A stretch of 50,344 nucleotides of DNA. It comes from Cytophagales bacterium CG12_big_fil_rev_8_21_14_0_65_40_12. Its GTDB lineage: Bacteria > Bacteroidota > Bacteroidia > Cytophagales > Cyclobacteriaceae. Of this stretch, positions 34,092-42,591 are shown one piece after another. The DNA lies in the NCBI GenBank assembly GCA_002786855.1, contig PCUU01000019.1:1-50344 (forward strand), written 5' to 3'. The notes below the pieces were generated by a model. It was not told where the DNA came from and did not search any database. It saw nothing but the letters and a program-made list of their open reading frames with translations. Numbering within the stretch: position 1 is the first letter of the stretch; each line of letters starts with the position of its first letter. Position numbers and translations under genes: made by a program.

Positions 34092-34675
34092 TATTTACCG
34101 AGTAATCGCTTCACGTATTTGCCAATGATATCGAATTCCAAATTCACTTTGTCGCCTTGTTTCAATTGATGAAAACAAGTATGCTCGTAAGTGTATGGAA
34201 TTATGGCCACTCTGAATTTCCCTTCTTCGGAATTGAAGCAAGTTAAACTCGTGCCATTCACGCAGATTGAGCCTTTTTCTACGGTGACGTTACCCAACGT
34301 AGGATCATATTCAAAGTCAAACAACCAGCTTCCACCTTGCTCTTGTATTTGAACAACTGTGCCAATTTGATCCACATGCCCTTGCACCACATGGCCATCA
34401 AAACGTCCATTCGCCACCATGCAACGCTCTAAATTCACTACTGAGCCCGTTTTCCATCCGGCCAAGTCGGTTTTCCTTAGGGTTTCGTCAATGGCAGTCA
34501 CCACATGTTGATCACCTTTTACAGCAACAACCGTGAGGCAAACGCCATTATAGGCAATGCTTTGATCAACTTTTAATTCAGCACTGATTTCGCTTTGCAC
34601 CGTAAAGTGAAGATTGGTGCCTTCGCGATCGATCGCTACGATTGTACCCGTTTTCTCTATTATTCCAGTAAACAT
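34091..34675 (-). CDS. ribE: riboflavin synthase, alpha subunit
   Basis: 194-residue enzyme that disproportionates two lumazine molecules into riboflavin. It shows the internal duplication of the family: MFTGIIEKTGTI opens the first barrel, and VVQGHVDQIGTVVQIQEQGG opens the second. SIAYNGVCLTVV and GSICVNGTSLTCF are the paired substrate-binding segments. Length is normal. It overlaps menC by one base, so the two are translationally linked. No FMN riboswitch is seen in front of it. Confidence 0.95.
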   Translation of the reverse strand: MFTGIIEKTGTIVAIDREGTNLHFTVQSEISAELKVDQSIAYNGVCLTVVAVKGDQHVVTAIDETLRKTDLAGWKTGSVVNLERCMVANGRFDGHVVQGHVDQIGTVVQIQEQGGSWLFDFEYDPTLGNVTVEKGSICVNGTSLTCFNSEEGKFRVAIIPYTYEHTCFHQLKQGDKVNLEFDIIGKYVKRLLGK

Positions 34676-34690
34676 AAAATCGCCTTAAAT

Positions 34691-35251
34691 TTATTTGACA
34701 CCCAATTCTGGGTACTTGCCTGTTTTCGTTCTGTAAAATGCTTTCATCGTTTCAATATCTTTTTCAACATCTCCAGATGGATGTATTGCAGGGCCAATGC
34801 CAGCTACTTTGTTTTTATAATCCAAGAAGCCCAGAAAAATTGGCACACCAGCTTTTAGGGCCACGTAATAAAACCCGGTTTTCCATTCAGGAACATAAGT
34901 TCTCGTTCCCTCGGGTGTAACCATTACGGCAAGGCTTTCGCGTTCATTGAATAAGTCGGCCATAGCGTCCACCATACTTTTACGTGCGTCACCGTCTTTC
35001 TTTGGTGAACGATCAATCGGAATCGCGCCCATGCTCTTGAGCATCCAACCCAAAGGGCCAACCATCATTTCCTTTTTGATGGTATAATTCAAAGGGACTT
35101 CCAGTAAATAAAAAGCGAGCCTGGCATAAAAGAAGTCCCAATTGCTGGTATGTGGCGCAGCGGTAATTACTACCTTCTTCACCCCTTTCGGAAATTCCCC
35201 CTCTAGCTTCCAGCCAGTAATCCAAAACAAAAACCTTGAAATTAATTTCAT
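34691..35251 (-). CDS. PlsC-family 1-acylglycerol-phosphate acyltransferase-like protein
   Basis: 186-residue acyltransferase with the catalytic HxxxxD motif as His34-Asp39 (HTSNWD) and the substrate-binding VTPEGTRT block. Short members of this family act on lysophosphatidic acid or other glycerophospholipids at the inner membrane face. A hydrophobic N-terminal helix (LISRFLFWITGW) could anchor it. It sits between a patatin-like phospholipase and ribE, so lipid remodelling is plausible. Confidence 0.88.
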   Translation of the reverse strand: MKLISRFLFWITGWKLEGEFPKGVKKVVITAAPHTSNWDFFYARLAFYLLEVPLNYTIKKEMMVGPLGWMLKSMGAIPIDRSPKKDGDARKSMVDAMADLFNERESLAVMVTPEGTRTYVPEWKTGFYYVALKAGVPIFLGFLDYKNKVAGIGPAIHPSGDVEKDIETMKAFYRTKTGKYPELGVK

Positions 35252-35260
35252 ATTGAAGAT

Positions 35261-36064
35261 TTAAGAGGATTGCTTTTGGTTTTCGGCCTTTTGGCGCAAT
35301 TGCTTCACAAACGAATTCTTAGCGTTCATGTCGAAATAATGCATCGTAGCATCGTAGCCAATTTGGTAGATTTCTTGTGCCTTTTTCATGTCGAAAGTAC
35401 CGTATTTTCTTAGTTCCTTCGGTTCGATGATGAGATCACAACTTTGCATGCTCTTTTCGACATTGGCGCTAATGCTTACCATAGAAATCCGCTCGATCAT
35501 CTTCTTAGGCCCACCCAAATCATCTTCTTTCACGATTGGCGCAACGTTGACCCCAATTACAATATCACAGCGCTCACGAAGCGCTTCCGAAGGAAGGTTG
35601 TTCACAATGCCCCCGTCTACATAAGAATGATCTCCTATTTTAACAGGATCAAAAATAAATGGAATACAGCTCGAAGCCATCATGGCCTTGACCAATGGGC
35701 CTTCCGAAAACTCCTGTTTTTTACCTTCATTGAGATTCGTGGCAATGATTCGCAAGGGTATCTTCGTTTGGCTGAAAGTGTCATCTGCAAAGAATTTTCG
35801 AAACACTTCTTCGCTCTTACTCATGCTGATCAGGCCAGAAAGGCTGAAAGCTGGCCAGATAATTTTAAACAAATTGGTATTGGCAATGGCGTCTAATGCC
35901 TCTTTGGGCGAATAGCCGCTGGCATAAAAGGCGGCAGCAATTGAACCTGCGCTAGTGCCCGAGATTTCATCAATCTCAATTCCCATTTCATCCATGGCCT
36001 GCAATACGCCCAAATGAGCAAAGCCTCTGGCGCCCCCTCCTGATAATGCTATTCCTGTCTTCAT
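35261..36064 (-). CDS. patatin-like phospholipase
   Basis: 267-residue patatin-domain hydrolase of the RssA type. Oxyanion loop SGGGARG (residues 8-14), nucleophile elbow GTSAGS with Ser38, and catalytic Asp150 in DGG are all present. It should deacylate membrane lipids with a Ser-Asp dyad. There is no signal peptide, so it is probably cytoplasmic. The gap to the acyltransferase is 9 bases and to the MBL gene 1 base, so co-transcription is almost certain. Confidence 0.93.
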   Translation of the reverse strand: MKTGIALSGGGARGFAHLGVLQAMDEMGIEIDEISGTSAGSIAAAFYASGYSPKEALDAIANTNLFKIIWPAFSLSGLISMSKSEEVFRKFFADDTFSQTKIPLRIIATNLNEGKKQEFSEGPLVKAMMASSCIPFIFDPVKIGDHSYVDGGIVNNLPSEALRERCDIVIGVNVAPIVKEDDLGGPKKMIERISMVSISANVEKSMQSCDLIIEPKELRKYGTFDMKKAQEIYQIGYDATMHYFDMNAKNSFVKQLRQKAENQKQSS

Positions 36065-36065
36065 T

Positions 36066-36941
36066 TTATAAAATTTCGCTAAGTGGGAATGTTCTGTCTA
36101 GCCTCACGCCTTTTTCGGTGTGTTTCACTGTGCAACATTGATTTTGCGAATCATGTTCAAGAAAAAGGACGTAATTATGATCCGCAGCTTCATTCAAAAA
36201 TTTCTCTTTTTCGGTCAATGTAAGCAAGGGTCTGGTGTCATAGCCCATCACATAGGGCAATGGAATATGACCAACAGAAGGCAGTAAATCAGCCATAAAA
36301 ACAATGGTTTTGTCTTTATACTTGATTTTAGGAAGCATTTGTTTGTCCGTGTGTCCATCCGCCAAAGCAATATCGAACTGAGCGAATGGACTTTCACCAT
36401 TGAGTGGGACAAAATTGAGATGTCCGCTTTCCTGAATTGGCAGTATATTCTCTTTTAAGAAAGAAGCCTTCTCCCTTGGGTTAGGCTGTGTTGCCCATTT
36501 CCAGTGCGCCTCATTCGACCAATATTTAGCATTCGGAAAATGAAGCACTAACTTTTCATTTTCGTTGCCAACATAATCCACTCCACCGCCACAATGATCG
36601 AAATGCAGATGGGTCAGGAACATATCAGTAATATCTTTGGGTGAAAAACCCGCATTATTTAAAGATTGATCCAGGTTGGTGTCGCCATGTAAATAATAGT
36701 GGCTAAAAAATTTTGCATCCTGCTTATTTCCAATGCCATTGTCGATTAAGATCAATTGATTGCCATCTTCAATCAAAAGGCAGCGCATGGCCCAAGTGCA
36801 GAGATTGTTTTCGTCCGCTGGATTGGTCCTGGCCCAAAGCGACTTTGGCACTACACCAAACATTGCTCCGCCATCGAGTTTAAAAAATCCAGTATCAATT
36901 ACATATAACTTCATTTCTTCGGTTTCAAATTGAGCCTGCAA
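36066..36941 (-). CDS. MBL-fold metallo-hydrolase
   Basis: 291-residue metallo-beta-lactamase-fold hydrolase. The metal-binding motif THLHFDHCGG gives His111, His113, Asp115 and His116; further ligands are likely in GHTDKQM and VFMADLLPS. It resembles the AttM/AhlD-like or quinoprotein-type general group, with the LTHLHFDH context, but the substrate is not readable. No signal peptide. It lies within the leftward run between the alpha/beta hydrolase and the patatin. Confidence 0.9.
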   Translation of the reverse strand: MQAQFETEEMKLYVIDTGFFKLDGGAMFGVVPKSLWARTNPADENNLCTWAMRCLLIEDGNQLILIDNGIGNKQDAKFFSHYYLHGDTNLDQSLNNAGFSPKDITDMFLTHLHFDHCGGGVDYVGNENEKLVLHFPNAKYWSNEAHWKWATQPNPREKASFLKENILPIQESGHLNFVPLNGESPFAQFDIALADGHTDKQMLPKIKYKDKTIVFMADLLPSVGHIPLPYVMGYDTRPLLTLTEKEKFLNEAADHNYVLFLEHDSQNQCCTVKHTEKGVRLDRTFPLSEIL

Positions 36942-36970
36942 TTTATAACCCTTTCGCTTTTAAGCCAGCC

Positions 36971-37768
36971 CTATTCCAAGATACCTTCAATCCCCCTTCT
37001 GAAAGGTTCGAATTCAATGAGATTCTTGTGCTTTCCGCCTTCAATACTGAAAAACTGAGCTTGACTAGAAGGAATAGACTCATATAGCTTTCTGCCCGAT
37101 TTGAACGGCACTACTTCATCTTCCGTTCCGTGAAAAATATATATTGGGCATTTGGCGTCCCTCAAATAAACATGTGATTTAAAATTGAAACGCAAGGCCA
37201 ATCCAACGGGAAAAATGGGATAATAGCGCTGGGCAACCGATTTGAAATCGTAATATGGAGTTTCTAAAATCAGTTGTTTGGGATGGTGTTGAGATGCTAA
37301 GTAAGCCGCTATACCCGTGCCTAACGACCTTCCATAAAGTGTAATCTCGTCTTCTCGATAATAATTGAGCGCATAGTCATAGAACATTGCTGCATCAGTC
37401 ATCAGACGAATTTCAGTTCTTTTTCCCGTGCTCTTTCCATAACCACGGTAATCCATGACAATGACGTCATAGCCAAGTGAAACATAATATTCTGTCACTT
37501 TTGCCCAGCGCCTAAGGTCACCTCCATTGCCATGAAAATAGAGAATTAAGCCTTTATTATTTTCGGACTTAAAGTGTATTCCATTGAGGTTGGCGTCATC
37601 ATCTGCGGTTAAATTAATTTCTTCAAAATTTGATTTAAATTCAAACTTATAATCATCTGGTATTGAACCATCTAAAAAAATAAACCTCTCTTGAAATAGA
37701 TAAACAATCAAGCCCGAAAGTAAATATAGCGCGATAAGTGAAAGCAGTATGATTTTCAATTTTTTCAA
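36971..37768 (-). CDS. alpha/beta hydrolase, BEM46-like, copy 1
   Basis: 265 residues with an N-terminal membrane helix (KIILLSLIALYLLSGLIVYLF) and an alpha/beta hydrolase domain. The triad is Ser148 (GRSLGTG), Asp in HGTEDEVVPF and His in EGGKHKNL. The motif DYRGYGKSTGKRTE is shared almost exactly with the next gene, and the nucleophile is at the same residue number, so the two are tandem duplicates. Likely a membrane-bound esterase or peptidase-like hydrolase of unknown substrate. Confidence 0.9.
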   Translation of the reverse strand: MKKLKIILLSLIALYLLSGLIVYLFQERFIFLDGSIPDDYKFEFKSNFEEINLTADDDANLNGIHFKSENNKGLILYFHGNGGDLRRWAKVTEYYVSLGYDVIVMDYRGYGKSTGKRTEIRLMTDAAMFYDYALNYYREDEITLYGRSLGTGIAAYLASQHHPKQLILETPYYDFKSVAQRYYPIFPVGLALRFNFKSHVYLRDAKCPIYIFHGTEDEVVPFKSGRKLYESIPSSQAQFFSIEGGKHKNLIEFEPFRRGIEGILE

Positions 37769-37769
37769 T

Positions 37770-38639
37770 TTAGACTGGCTTCTTTTTTACTTTCCTAACA
37801 AAGCTCAAACTTGTAGCTTTTGGGTCGATGGCCTTGGGTAGCTTTGCATGAAGAATTTCCTCCATCATACGGTGGTATTCCTCAAAAGTATGCATGTTAT
37901 TGTGGCCAGCACCTATGACAGGATACAGCCGAGTATTTTCGGGAACAATCTTAGACAAGGCCACAGAAGTTTTGAACGGGATAAGTTTGTCATTGGTGCC
38001 ATGAACGATTTTGATTGGGCATTTCACATACTTTAAGTACATGAAAGTGCGGACAGGAAAACGCATGATCAAAGAAACTGGCATAAACGGCAAAAACCGC
38101 TTGGTTACTTTGGTAAGGCTGTAATAGGGTGATTCTAGCACGAGCATTCTTGGGTTATTCGTACTCGCCAATTTAGCCGCAAAGCCTGAACCCAATGAAC
38201 GCCCATACATAATGATGTATTTCTCGTCAATTTGCTTTTTAACTTCATCATACACATATTGCAAATCAGCCTTTATGGTGTCTTCGGTGCGTTTGCCTGT
38301 GCTTTTACCAAAACCCCGATAGTCCACCATCACCACATCAAAACCTTGCCTGGTGAAGTCAATCGCAAACTTTCCCCAACCTTTGATCGACTTTGAATTT
38401 CCCTTTAGGTAGAACACCACCCCTTTTGGTTCGGGAATATGGAAATGAATGCCGTTGATATTGACCCCGGGTGACATTTCGAAGTTATACTCGGTAAATT
38501 TTAAGTTGGGATACTTGAATTCGAAATCCTTAGGTAGTTTTTCTGGTTTGAAAAGGAATTGGTCTTGCCAAAAATAAAGGATCACATTCGCGAGAATGTA
38601 AACACCGACAATGATTAAAATGATCCAGTAAGTTTCCAA
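37770..38639 (-). CDS. alpha/beta hydrolase, BEM46-like, copy 2
   Basis: 289 residues, paralogue of the adjacent hydrolase with one base between them. N-terminal membrane helix (TYWIILIIVGVYILANVILYF), nucleophile Ser148 (GRSLGSG), acid in HGTNDKLIPF and His in GAGHNNM. The oxyanion region differs: YLKGNSKS here against YFHGNGGD in copy 1, so the usual HG dipeptide is replaced by KG and substrate or activity may differ. A 20-residue basic C-terminal extension (SFVRKVKKKPV) is unique to this copy. It is the first gene of the dense leftward run. Confidence 0.9.
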   Translation of the reverse strand: METYWIILIIVGVYILANVILYFWQDQFLFKPEKLPKDFEFKYPNLKFTEYNFEMSPGVNINGIHFHIPEPKGVVFYLKGNSKSIKGWGKFAIDFTRQGFDVVMVDYRGFGKSTGKRTEDTIKADLQYVYDEVKKQIDEKYIIMYGRSLGSGFAAKLASTNNPRMLVLESPYYSLTKVTKRFLPFMPVSLIMRFPVRTFMYLKYVKCPIKIVHGTNDKLIPFKTSVALSKIVPENTRLYPVIGAGHNNMHTFEEYHRMMEEILHAKLPKAIDPKATSLSFVRKVKKKPV

Positions 38640-38962
38640 TTCGTATTCTGGGTTACTTGTTTAATTCTTAATTCACTTTCACTCAACCTGAGTTTTATGC
38701 ACCATGATTTCTATCCTGAGCGCACCGCGTTCGCAGAAGCTTTAGCGGCTGAGAAGCGAAGGAACTGATCAATCATTAGACCCTTCGTACCTCAGGGAAG
38801 GAAAACAGTCATTTTTAGTTAACCTGAGTTCCTGCTAAATTTCTTTCTCCAGTAGAAAAACTCAGAAATAAAATTGACTACACAATTTTGAAAAATTTAG
38901 CTGAAAAATTCCTTGTATAAAAATCTGGGACAATAAATCTGAATCTCAGCGATTTGAGGAGA
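38640..38962. other. 323-base intergenic region without a gene
   Basis: No open frame or promoter box was convincing here. The region holds an ATCCTGAG...GAAGG repeat element at 38712-38803 and several ACCTGAGTT copies. It separates the SufU gene from the start of the hydrolase run, so the promoter of that run (starting at 38639) is presumably here but not identifiable. Confidence 0.6.
38712..38803. repeat. ATCCTGAG...GAAGG inverted repeat element
   Basis: TATCCTGAGCGCACCGCG and AAGCGAAGGAACTGATC form one element, and the mirror-image CCCTTCGTACCTCAGGGAAG lies 20 bases further on. Similar TCATCCTGAG/GAAGGA motifs occur at about 1.53 and 50.26 kb, so this looks like a dispersed REP-type family. 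Confidence 0.5.
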
Positions 38963-39400
38963 TCAGTCTGGAAACAATTCTTTGACAAGCGCAAGCCATG
39001 CTAAATTTGCACAACTGAGTCTTTCTGGAAATTCGCGGGCAGCTGCAAAGGCCATTAGCTCTTCGTCCGATGTGATTTCTTCCAGTGGTTGAGGTCCATT
39101 TGGGTCAAGTAGCTTTAAAAAATCAGCGACAAAGACAGCAATTTCTGCCTTGTTCTTCCCTAGGATGTGCTTGGCCAAAACAGAAGTGGAAGCCTTAGAA
39201 ATAGCGCAACCATAGCCCGTAAAACTGGCTTCAATCACCCGCTGATCAACAATATTTATATAAAGGTCGAACTGATCTCCACAAACTGGATTATAGGCCT
39301 TGATCAAGTGGGTATACGCTTCCAATTTCCCCTCATTGAAAGGATTTTGAGCATGCTTCAAAATCTGAGTTTTATAAAGTTGCTTCAGTTTCTCTGTCAT
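38963..39400 (-). CDS. sufU: SufU-type iron-sulfur scaffold / sulfurtransferase
   Basis: 145-residue IscU-fold protein. The ligands are Cys40 and Asp42 (NPVCGDQ), Cys65 (GYGCAIS) and Cys130 (RLSCANL), the full zinc/cluster set. The insert after the second Cys (residues about 80-110) is the feature that separates SufU from IscU. In Gram-positive systems SufU passes sulfur from SufS to SufBCD. It overlaps the upstream sufS gene by 4 bases. sufBCD is not in the window. Confidence 0.92.
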   Translation of the reverse strand: MTEKLKQLYKTQILKHAQNPFNEGKLEAYTHLIKAYNPVCGDQFDLYINIVDQRVIEASFTGYGCAISKASTSVLAKHILGKNKAEIAVFVADFLKLLDPNGPQPLEEITSDEELMAFAAAREFPERLSCANLAWLALVKELFPD

Positions 39401-40608
39401 CCGAAAAAGCTTTTGATTTCCTCCAAAGCAGTCTTTAATTGTTCAATCTCCCTCTGGTCGTTATAAACACTAAAAGACAAGCGCACCGTTGCCGGCAATC
39501 CCATACTTTTTAACAAAGGCTGCGTGCAATGATGTCCTGCACGTACGGCAATGCCCTTTTCGGCTAAAAAAGTAGCAATATCATGCGGATGAATCCCTTC
39601 CATGGTAAACGATAAAATGGATGCATCCCCTGCGTCTTCTGCTAATAGATTCACTCCTTCAATTTGATTCAGCAGATGCACCGTATAAGTTCGTAAGGCA
39701 GCGTTGTGTTTTGCAATTTGCGCTACTCCAATACTTTCTACAAAATCAATTGCTGCGCCTAAGCCAATGGCCCCAGCAATATTGGGAGTGCCTGCCTCGT
39801 GCTTGGCAGGTAAATCCGCAAATGTGGTTTCGTCTTGGTTGACCAATGCGACCATACCACCGCCATAAGAAAACGGTATTGCCCTTTCCAACAATGCTTG
39901 CTTTCCGTAGAGTATGCCAATTCCTGTTGGTCCAAAAAGCTTATGGGCTGAGAAAGTCAAGAAATCACAATCTAACTTTTGCACATCAATGCGTTCGGAA
40001 AGCGTAAGCTGCGAGGCATCCACCAAAACCAAAGCACCAACGGCATGCGCCAATCGGACGATGATTTTTATGTCGTTTTTTGTACCTAAAGTATTCGAAA
40101 CTGCCGTTATGGCTACGAATTTCACCTTGCTGTTCAAAGTGGCTTTTAGAGCGGCCAAATCGATGGTATGGGCGGTGGTCAATGGAATGACCTTTAAGTC
40201 TGCGCCTTTTTGTATGCATGCCTGCTGCCAAGGCACAAAATTGGAATGGTGTTCCATTTCAGAAACCAAAACTTGATCGTCCGCTTCTAGGGTAGGCAAA
40301 AGCACCGCATTCGCTACCTTATTAATGGCATCGGTAGTGCCTGATGTAAAAATGACTTCTTTAGCGGATTTCGCCCCCACAAAATTCCTGACTTTGTCTC
40401 TGGCTTTGGCGTATTCATTGGACGCCTGAGTCGCGGGCCAATATAAGCCACGTCCCACATTGGCATAATAACCTCCATAGTACTCGGTGATCGCATCAAT
40501 AACCGATTGCGGTTTTTGCGTGGAAGAGGCGCTATCGAAATAAATGAATGTCCGTCCCTCCTTTTCAGCATTGGCAAAAATCGGGAATTCGGACTTCAAA
40601 GATTCCAT
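39397..40608 (-). CDS. sufS: cysteine desulfurase SufS
   Basis: 403-residue PLP-dependent class-V aminotransferase-fold enzyme that takes sulfur from cysteine for Fe-S cluster assembly. The PLP Lys223 is in FSAHKLFGPTG, and the persulfide Cys is in the C-terminal RAGHHCTQPL. Residues FIYFDSASSTQKPQSVIDAI and HHSNFVPWQ are the usual family landmarks. Length matches SufS/CsdA rather than IscS. The sufU stop lies downstream with a 4-base overlap, so they are made together. Confidence 0.95.
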   Translation of the reverse strand: MESLKSEFPIFANAEKEGRTFIYFDSASSTQKPQSVIDAITEYYGGYYANVGRGLYWPATQASNEYAKARDKVRNFVGAKSAKEVIFTSGTTDAINKVANAVLLPTLEADDQVLVSEMEHHSNFVPWQQACIQKGADLKVIPLTTAHTIDLAALKATLNSKVKFVAITAVSNTLGTKNDIKIIVRLAHAVGALVLVDASQLTLSERIDVQKLDCDFLTFSAHKLFGPTGIGILYGKQALLERAIPFSYGGGMVALVNQDETTFADLPAKHEAGTPNIAGAIGLGAAIDFVESIGVAQIAKHNAALRTYTVHLLNQIEGVNLLAEDAGDASILSFTMEGIHPHDIATFLAEKGIAVRAGHHCTQPLLKSMGLPATVRLSFSVYNDQREIEQLKTALEEIKSFFG

Positions 40609-40627
40609 GATTGATTTAAAATTGAAC

Positions 40628-41302
40628 TCAGTGATTGGTAATTGTAGTCACAATCACGGCAGACATTAAAGCGACCATTATAGCCGCTTGAATTTCTCTG
40701 ATGCTCTTGTTGATGGTATGGCTGATCCTGATCTCTTGCGTTACCTCCTTGATTTTTTTCTTCACAATGGCATACTCATCCTTGTTGCGGAAAGCCTCTT
40801 TCGTGAGGTCGGAGACATCAATTAAACTGAGCAGCATGATATCGTGGGCTTCTGATTTGGTACCTCGGAGCATCACATCGCTGAGTCTTTGGCGCACCTT
40901 GTTTTCGGGAGTAATGTCTGAGGTTGGGTATTTATTATTCGGAATCACCCAAAGAATTTTGTGCTCCTCTTTCCTTAAAATTCCTTTATTCTGAAGTCTC
41001 AATAAAGTATCATGTTTAAGCTCATCGGCTTGTTTGGCCAAAATTTCAATCCAATCTTTTACTTTTTTACCCGGTTTGGCCTTGATTTGATCAATCACTT
41101 TATTGATGACCATTTCTACCTCATATTCATCATGGATGAGCTTAAGGTCTTCACCTGTAACATCGACTTTTTCCCTTAACGCCATTTCCAAGAGAATTGC
41201 TCCTGCTAAACCGAAGTGCAGGTGGGTTGAATCGATCACAAATTGTCCCTTCTCGTCATCCAAGGCAATTAATAAGAATTCTTCAATAAGATTAAGTTGC
41301 AT
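40628..41302 (-). CDS. GPP34 (Golgi phosphoprotein 3-like) protein
   Basis: 224-residue helical protein with the family N-terminus LNLIEEFLLIALDDEKGQFV and the LAGAILLEMALREKV segment. The region ILRKEEHKILWVIPNNKYP matches the conserved basic patch that binds phosphoinositide in eukaryotic GOLPH3. A hydrophobic C-terminal segment (AAIMVALMSAVIVTTI) suggests membrane contact. Bacterial functions are unknown. It lies 19 bases upstream of sufS on the same strand, possibly one transcript. Confidence 0.88.
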   Translation of the reverse strand: MQLNLIEEFLLIALDDEKGQFVIDSTHLHFGLAGAILLEMALREKVDVTGEDLKLIHDEYEVEMVINKVIDQIKAKPGKKVKDWIEILAKQADELKHDTLLRLQNKGILRKEEHKILWVIPNNKYPTSDITPENKVRQRLSDVMLRGTKSEAHDIMLLSLIDVSDLTKEAFRNKDEYAIVKKKIKEVTQEIRISHTINKSIREIQAAIMVALMSAVIVTTITNH

Positions 41303-41463
41303 GTTGCAGTTTTGAGTTAAGCTTCGGCCATTCGGCCTCCATCTGACTTTTAAATGTCGTAAATTTTATTTGTAGGTCAAGAGTTCAAGCGAAAAGCGTT
41401 GTTTGATGGCAGTAAATTTTTATCATCCCTACTTTTACCTGAATACACTATAGAAGATCTATC

Positions 41464-41471
41464 TATCTTTA
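41464..41471 (+). promoter_or_regulatory. candidate -7 box of the DUF4421 gene
   Basis: TATCTTTA matches TAnnTTTG except at the last position. It lies 22 bases before the TTG start at 41494. No -33 element found. Confidence 0.3.
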
Positions 41472-41493
41472 GTGCCTAATTGATGCTATTAAA

Positions 41494-42501
41494 TTGAAAA
41501 GGATTTTTACTTTGGGCTTTTTGTCGGTTTGGACGCTTGCACCCTGCTTGGCTCAAACAAATACGAAGGAAGATAGCGTCTACTTTGTCAAAATCAATGA
41601 TTATTTCAATGCCTCAGTGGATATAGAAACGGATTTCGAGACTTTTGAAATTCAGGGAGATAACTTTGACTTTGATATTCGGCCCAACTTCGATTTTGTG
41701 AATAAAATAGGCATCGATTATCGGGCATTATCAGTTTTCTATAGCCGCTCACCGAATTGGGGCATTAACCAAGATAGCGATCTCAAAGGCGACTCTAAAA
41801 GCAGTGGTTTTGGCTTTTCTTGGAATACCAATCGCATGATCAATCATATCAGTAAGAATAAGGTCACTGGCTATTATTTGGCCAATAGTGCAGATTTTAA
41901 CCCCAGTTTTGTTGAAGGCGAAAACCCATACGTTCAATTTGAGCTTTTAGAAACTTCTTCATTCAAAGGATTTCATGCCCTAAAGTTGAATAGAAATTTC
42001 TCTTACAGCGCATTCAGTGCACAAATGGCTTTACAAACAAAAAGCGCAGGTTCCTTTGCCCCTGGGATTTCATACAATTACTACTCAATTGATAATAACA
42101 CACCCACTGGGCAAAAGTCCAAAAACCTTGAGGTACTATTCAATCTGCCTTATTACCACACCTTTGTGGTAGACCATAAATGGTATGTAAATCTTGGGGT
42201 GATTACAGGCGCTGGCATGACGACCACCTGGCTAAAAACCCCTATCAATGGAGAGATCGTTGAAACCACTTCGCATAACTTTATCTCTCGAATAAGTGGC
42301 ATTGCGGGTTTGGGCTATAATTCCAAAGGTTTTTATGGTGGCCTTGAAGGAAAAGTACATAAGCGCTACCAAAACCAAAGCAATAATGCGGTGAAGGAAG
42401 AAATTACTGGTTTGGCTTTTCGAGTGTTCTTAGGCTGGCATATCCTGGCCCCCCACCCTATCAACCGACTTTATGATAAAGTAGAATCAAGGTTGTTTTA
42501 A
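41494..42501 (+). CDS. DUF4421 family exported protein
   Basis: 335 residues, using TTG as start codon at 41494. The only nearby ATG (41483) meets a stop after four codons, so TTG is the sensible choice. A Sec signal peptide (MKRIFTLGFLSVWTLAPCLAQ) is followed by a DUF4421-type beta-barrel: VDIETDFETFEIQG, PNFDFVNKIGIDYRALSVFYS and many aromatic-ending strands up to the C-terminal FRVFLGWHI. Likely an outer-membrane protein, function unknown. Confidence 0.82.
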   Translation: MKRIFTLGFLSVWTLAPCLAQTNTKEDSVYFVKINDYFNASVDIETDFETFEIQGDNFDFDIRPNFDFVNKIGIDYRALSVFYSRSPNWGINQDSDLKGDSKSSGFGFSWNTNRMINHISKNKVTGYYLANSADFNPSFVEGENPYVQFELLETSSFKGFHALKLNRNFSYSAFSAQMALQTKSAGSFAPGISYNYYSIDNNTPTGQKSKNLEVLFNLPYYHTFVVDHKWYVNLGVITGAGMTTTWLKTPINGEIVETTSHNFISRISGIAGLGYNSKGFYGGLEGKVHKRYQNQSNNAVKEEITGLAFRVFLGWHILAPHPINRLYDKVESRLF

Positions 42502-42591
42502 AGCGAGACGTTCTAAGCCTCTTTTTGCTTATTGTTGAAGTGTAAGGAAATCAAAGAGTAAAACAATCTTTTATCCATTAATACACTCACA

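Noticed and set aside
34091-34675. FMN riboswitch for ribE
   Set aside because: The gene is internal to a dense run with a 15-base gap upstream; no room and no RFN-type sequence.
39914-40276. 120-codon frame antisense to sufS
   Set aside because: Opposite a well-supported sufS with intact PLP site; no motif of its own.
42502-42591. Terminator between the DUF4421 gene and ilvA
   Set aside because: I looked for a stem with a T-run on either strand and found none of useful length.
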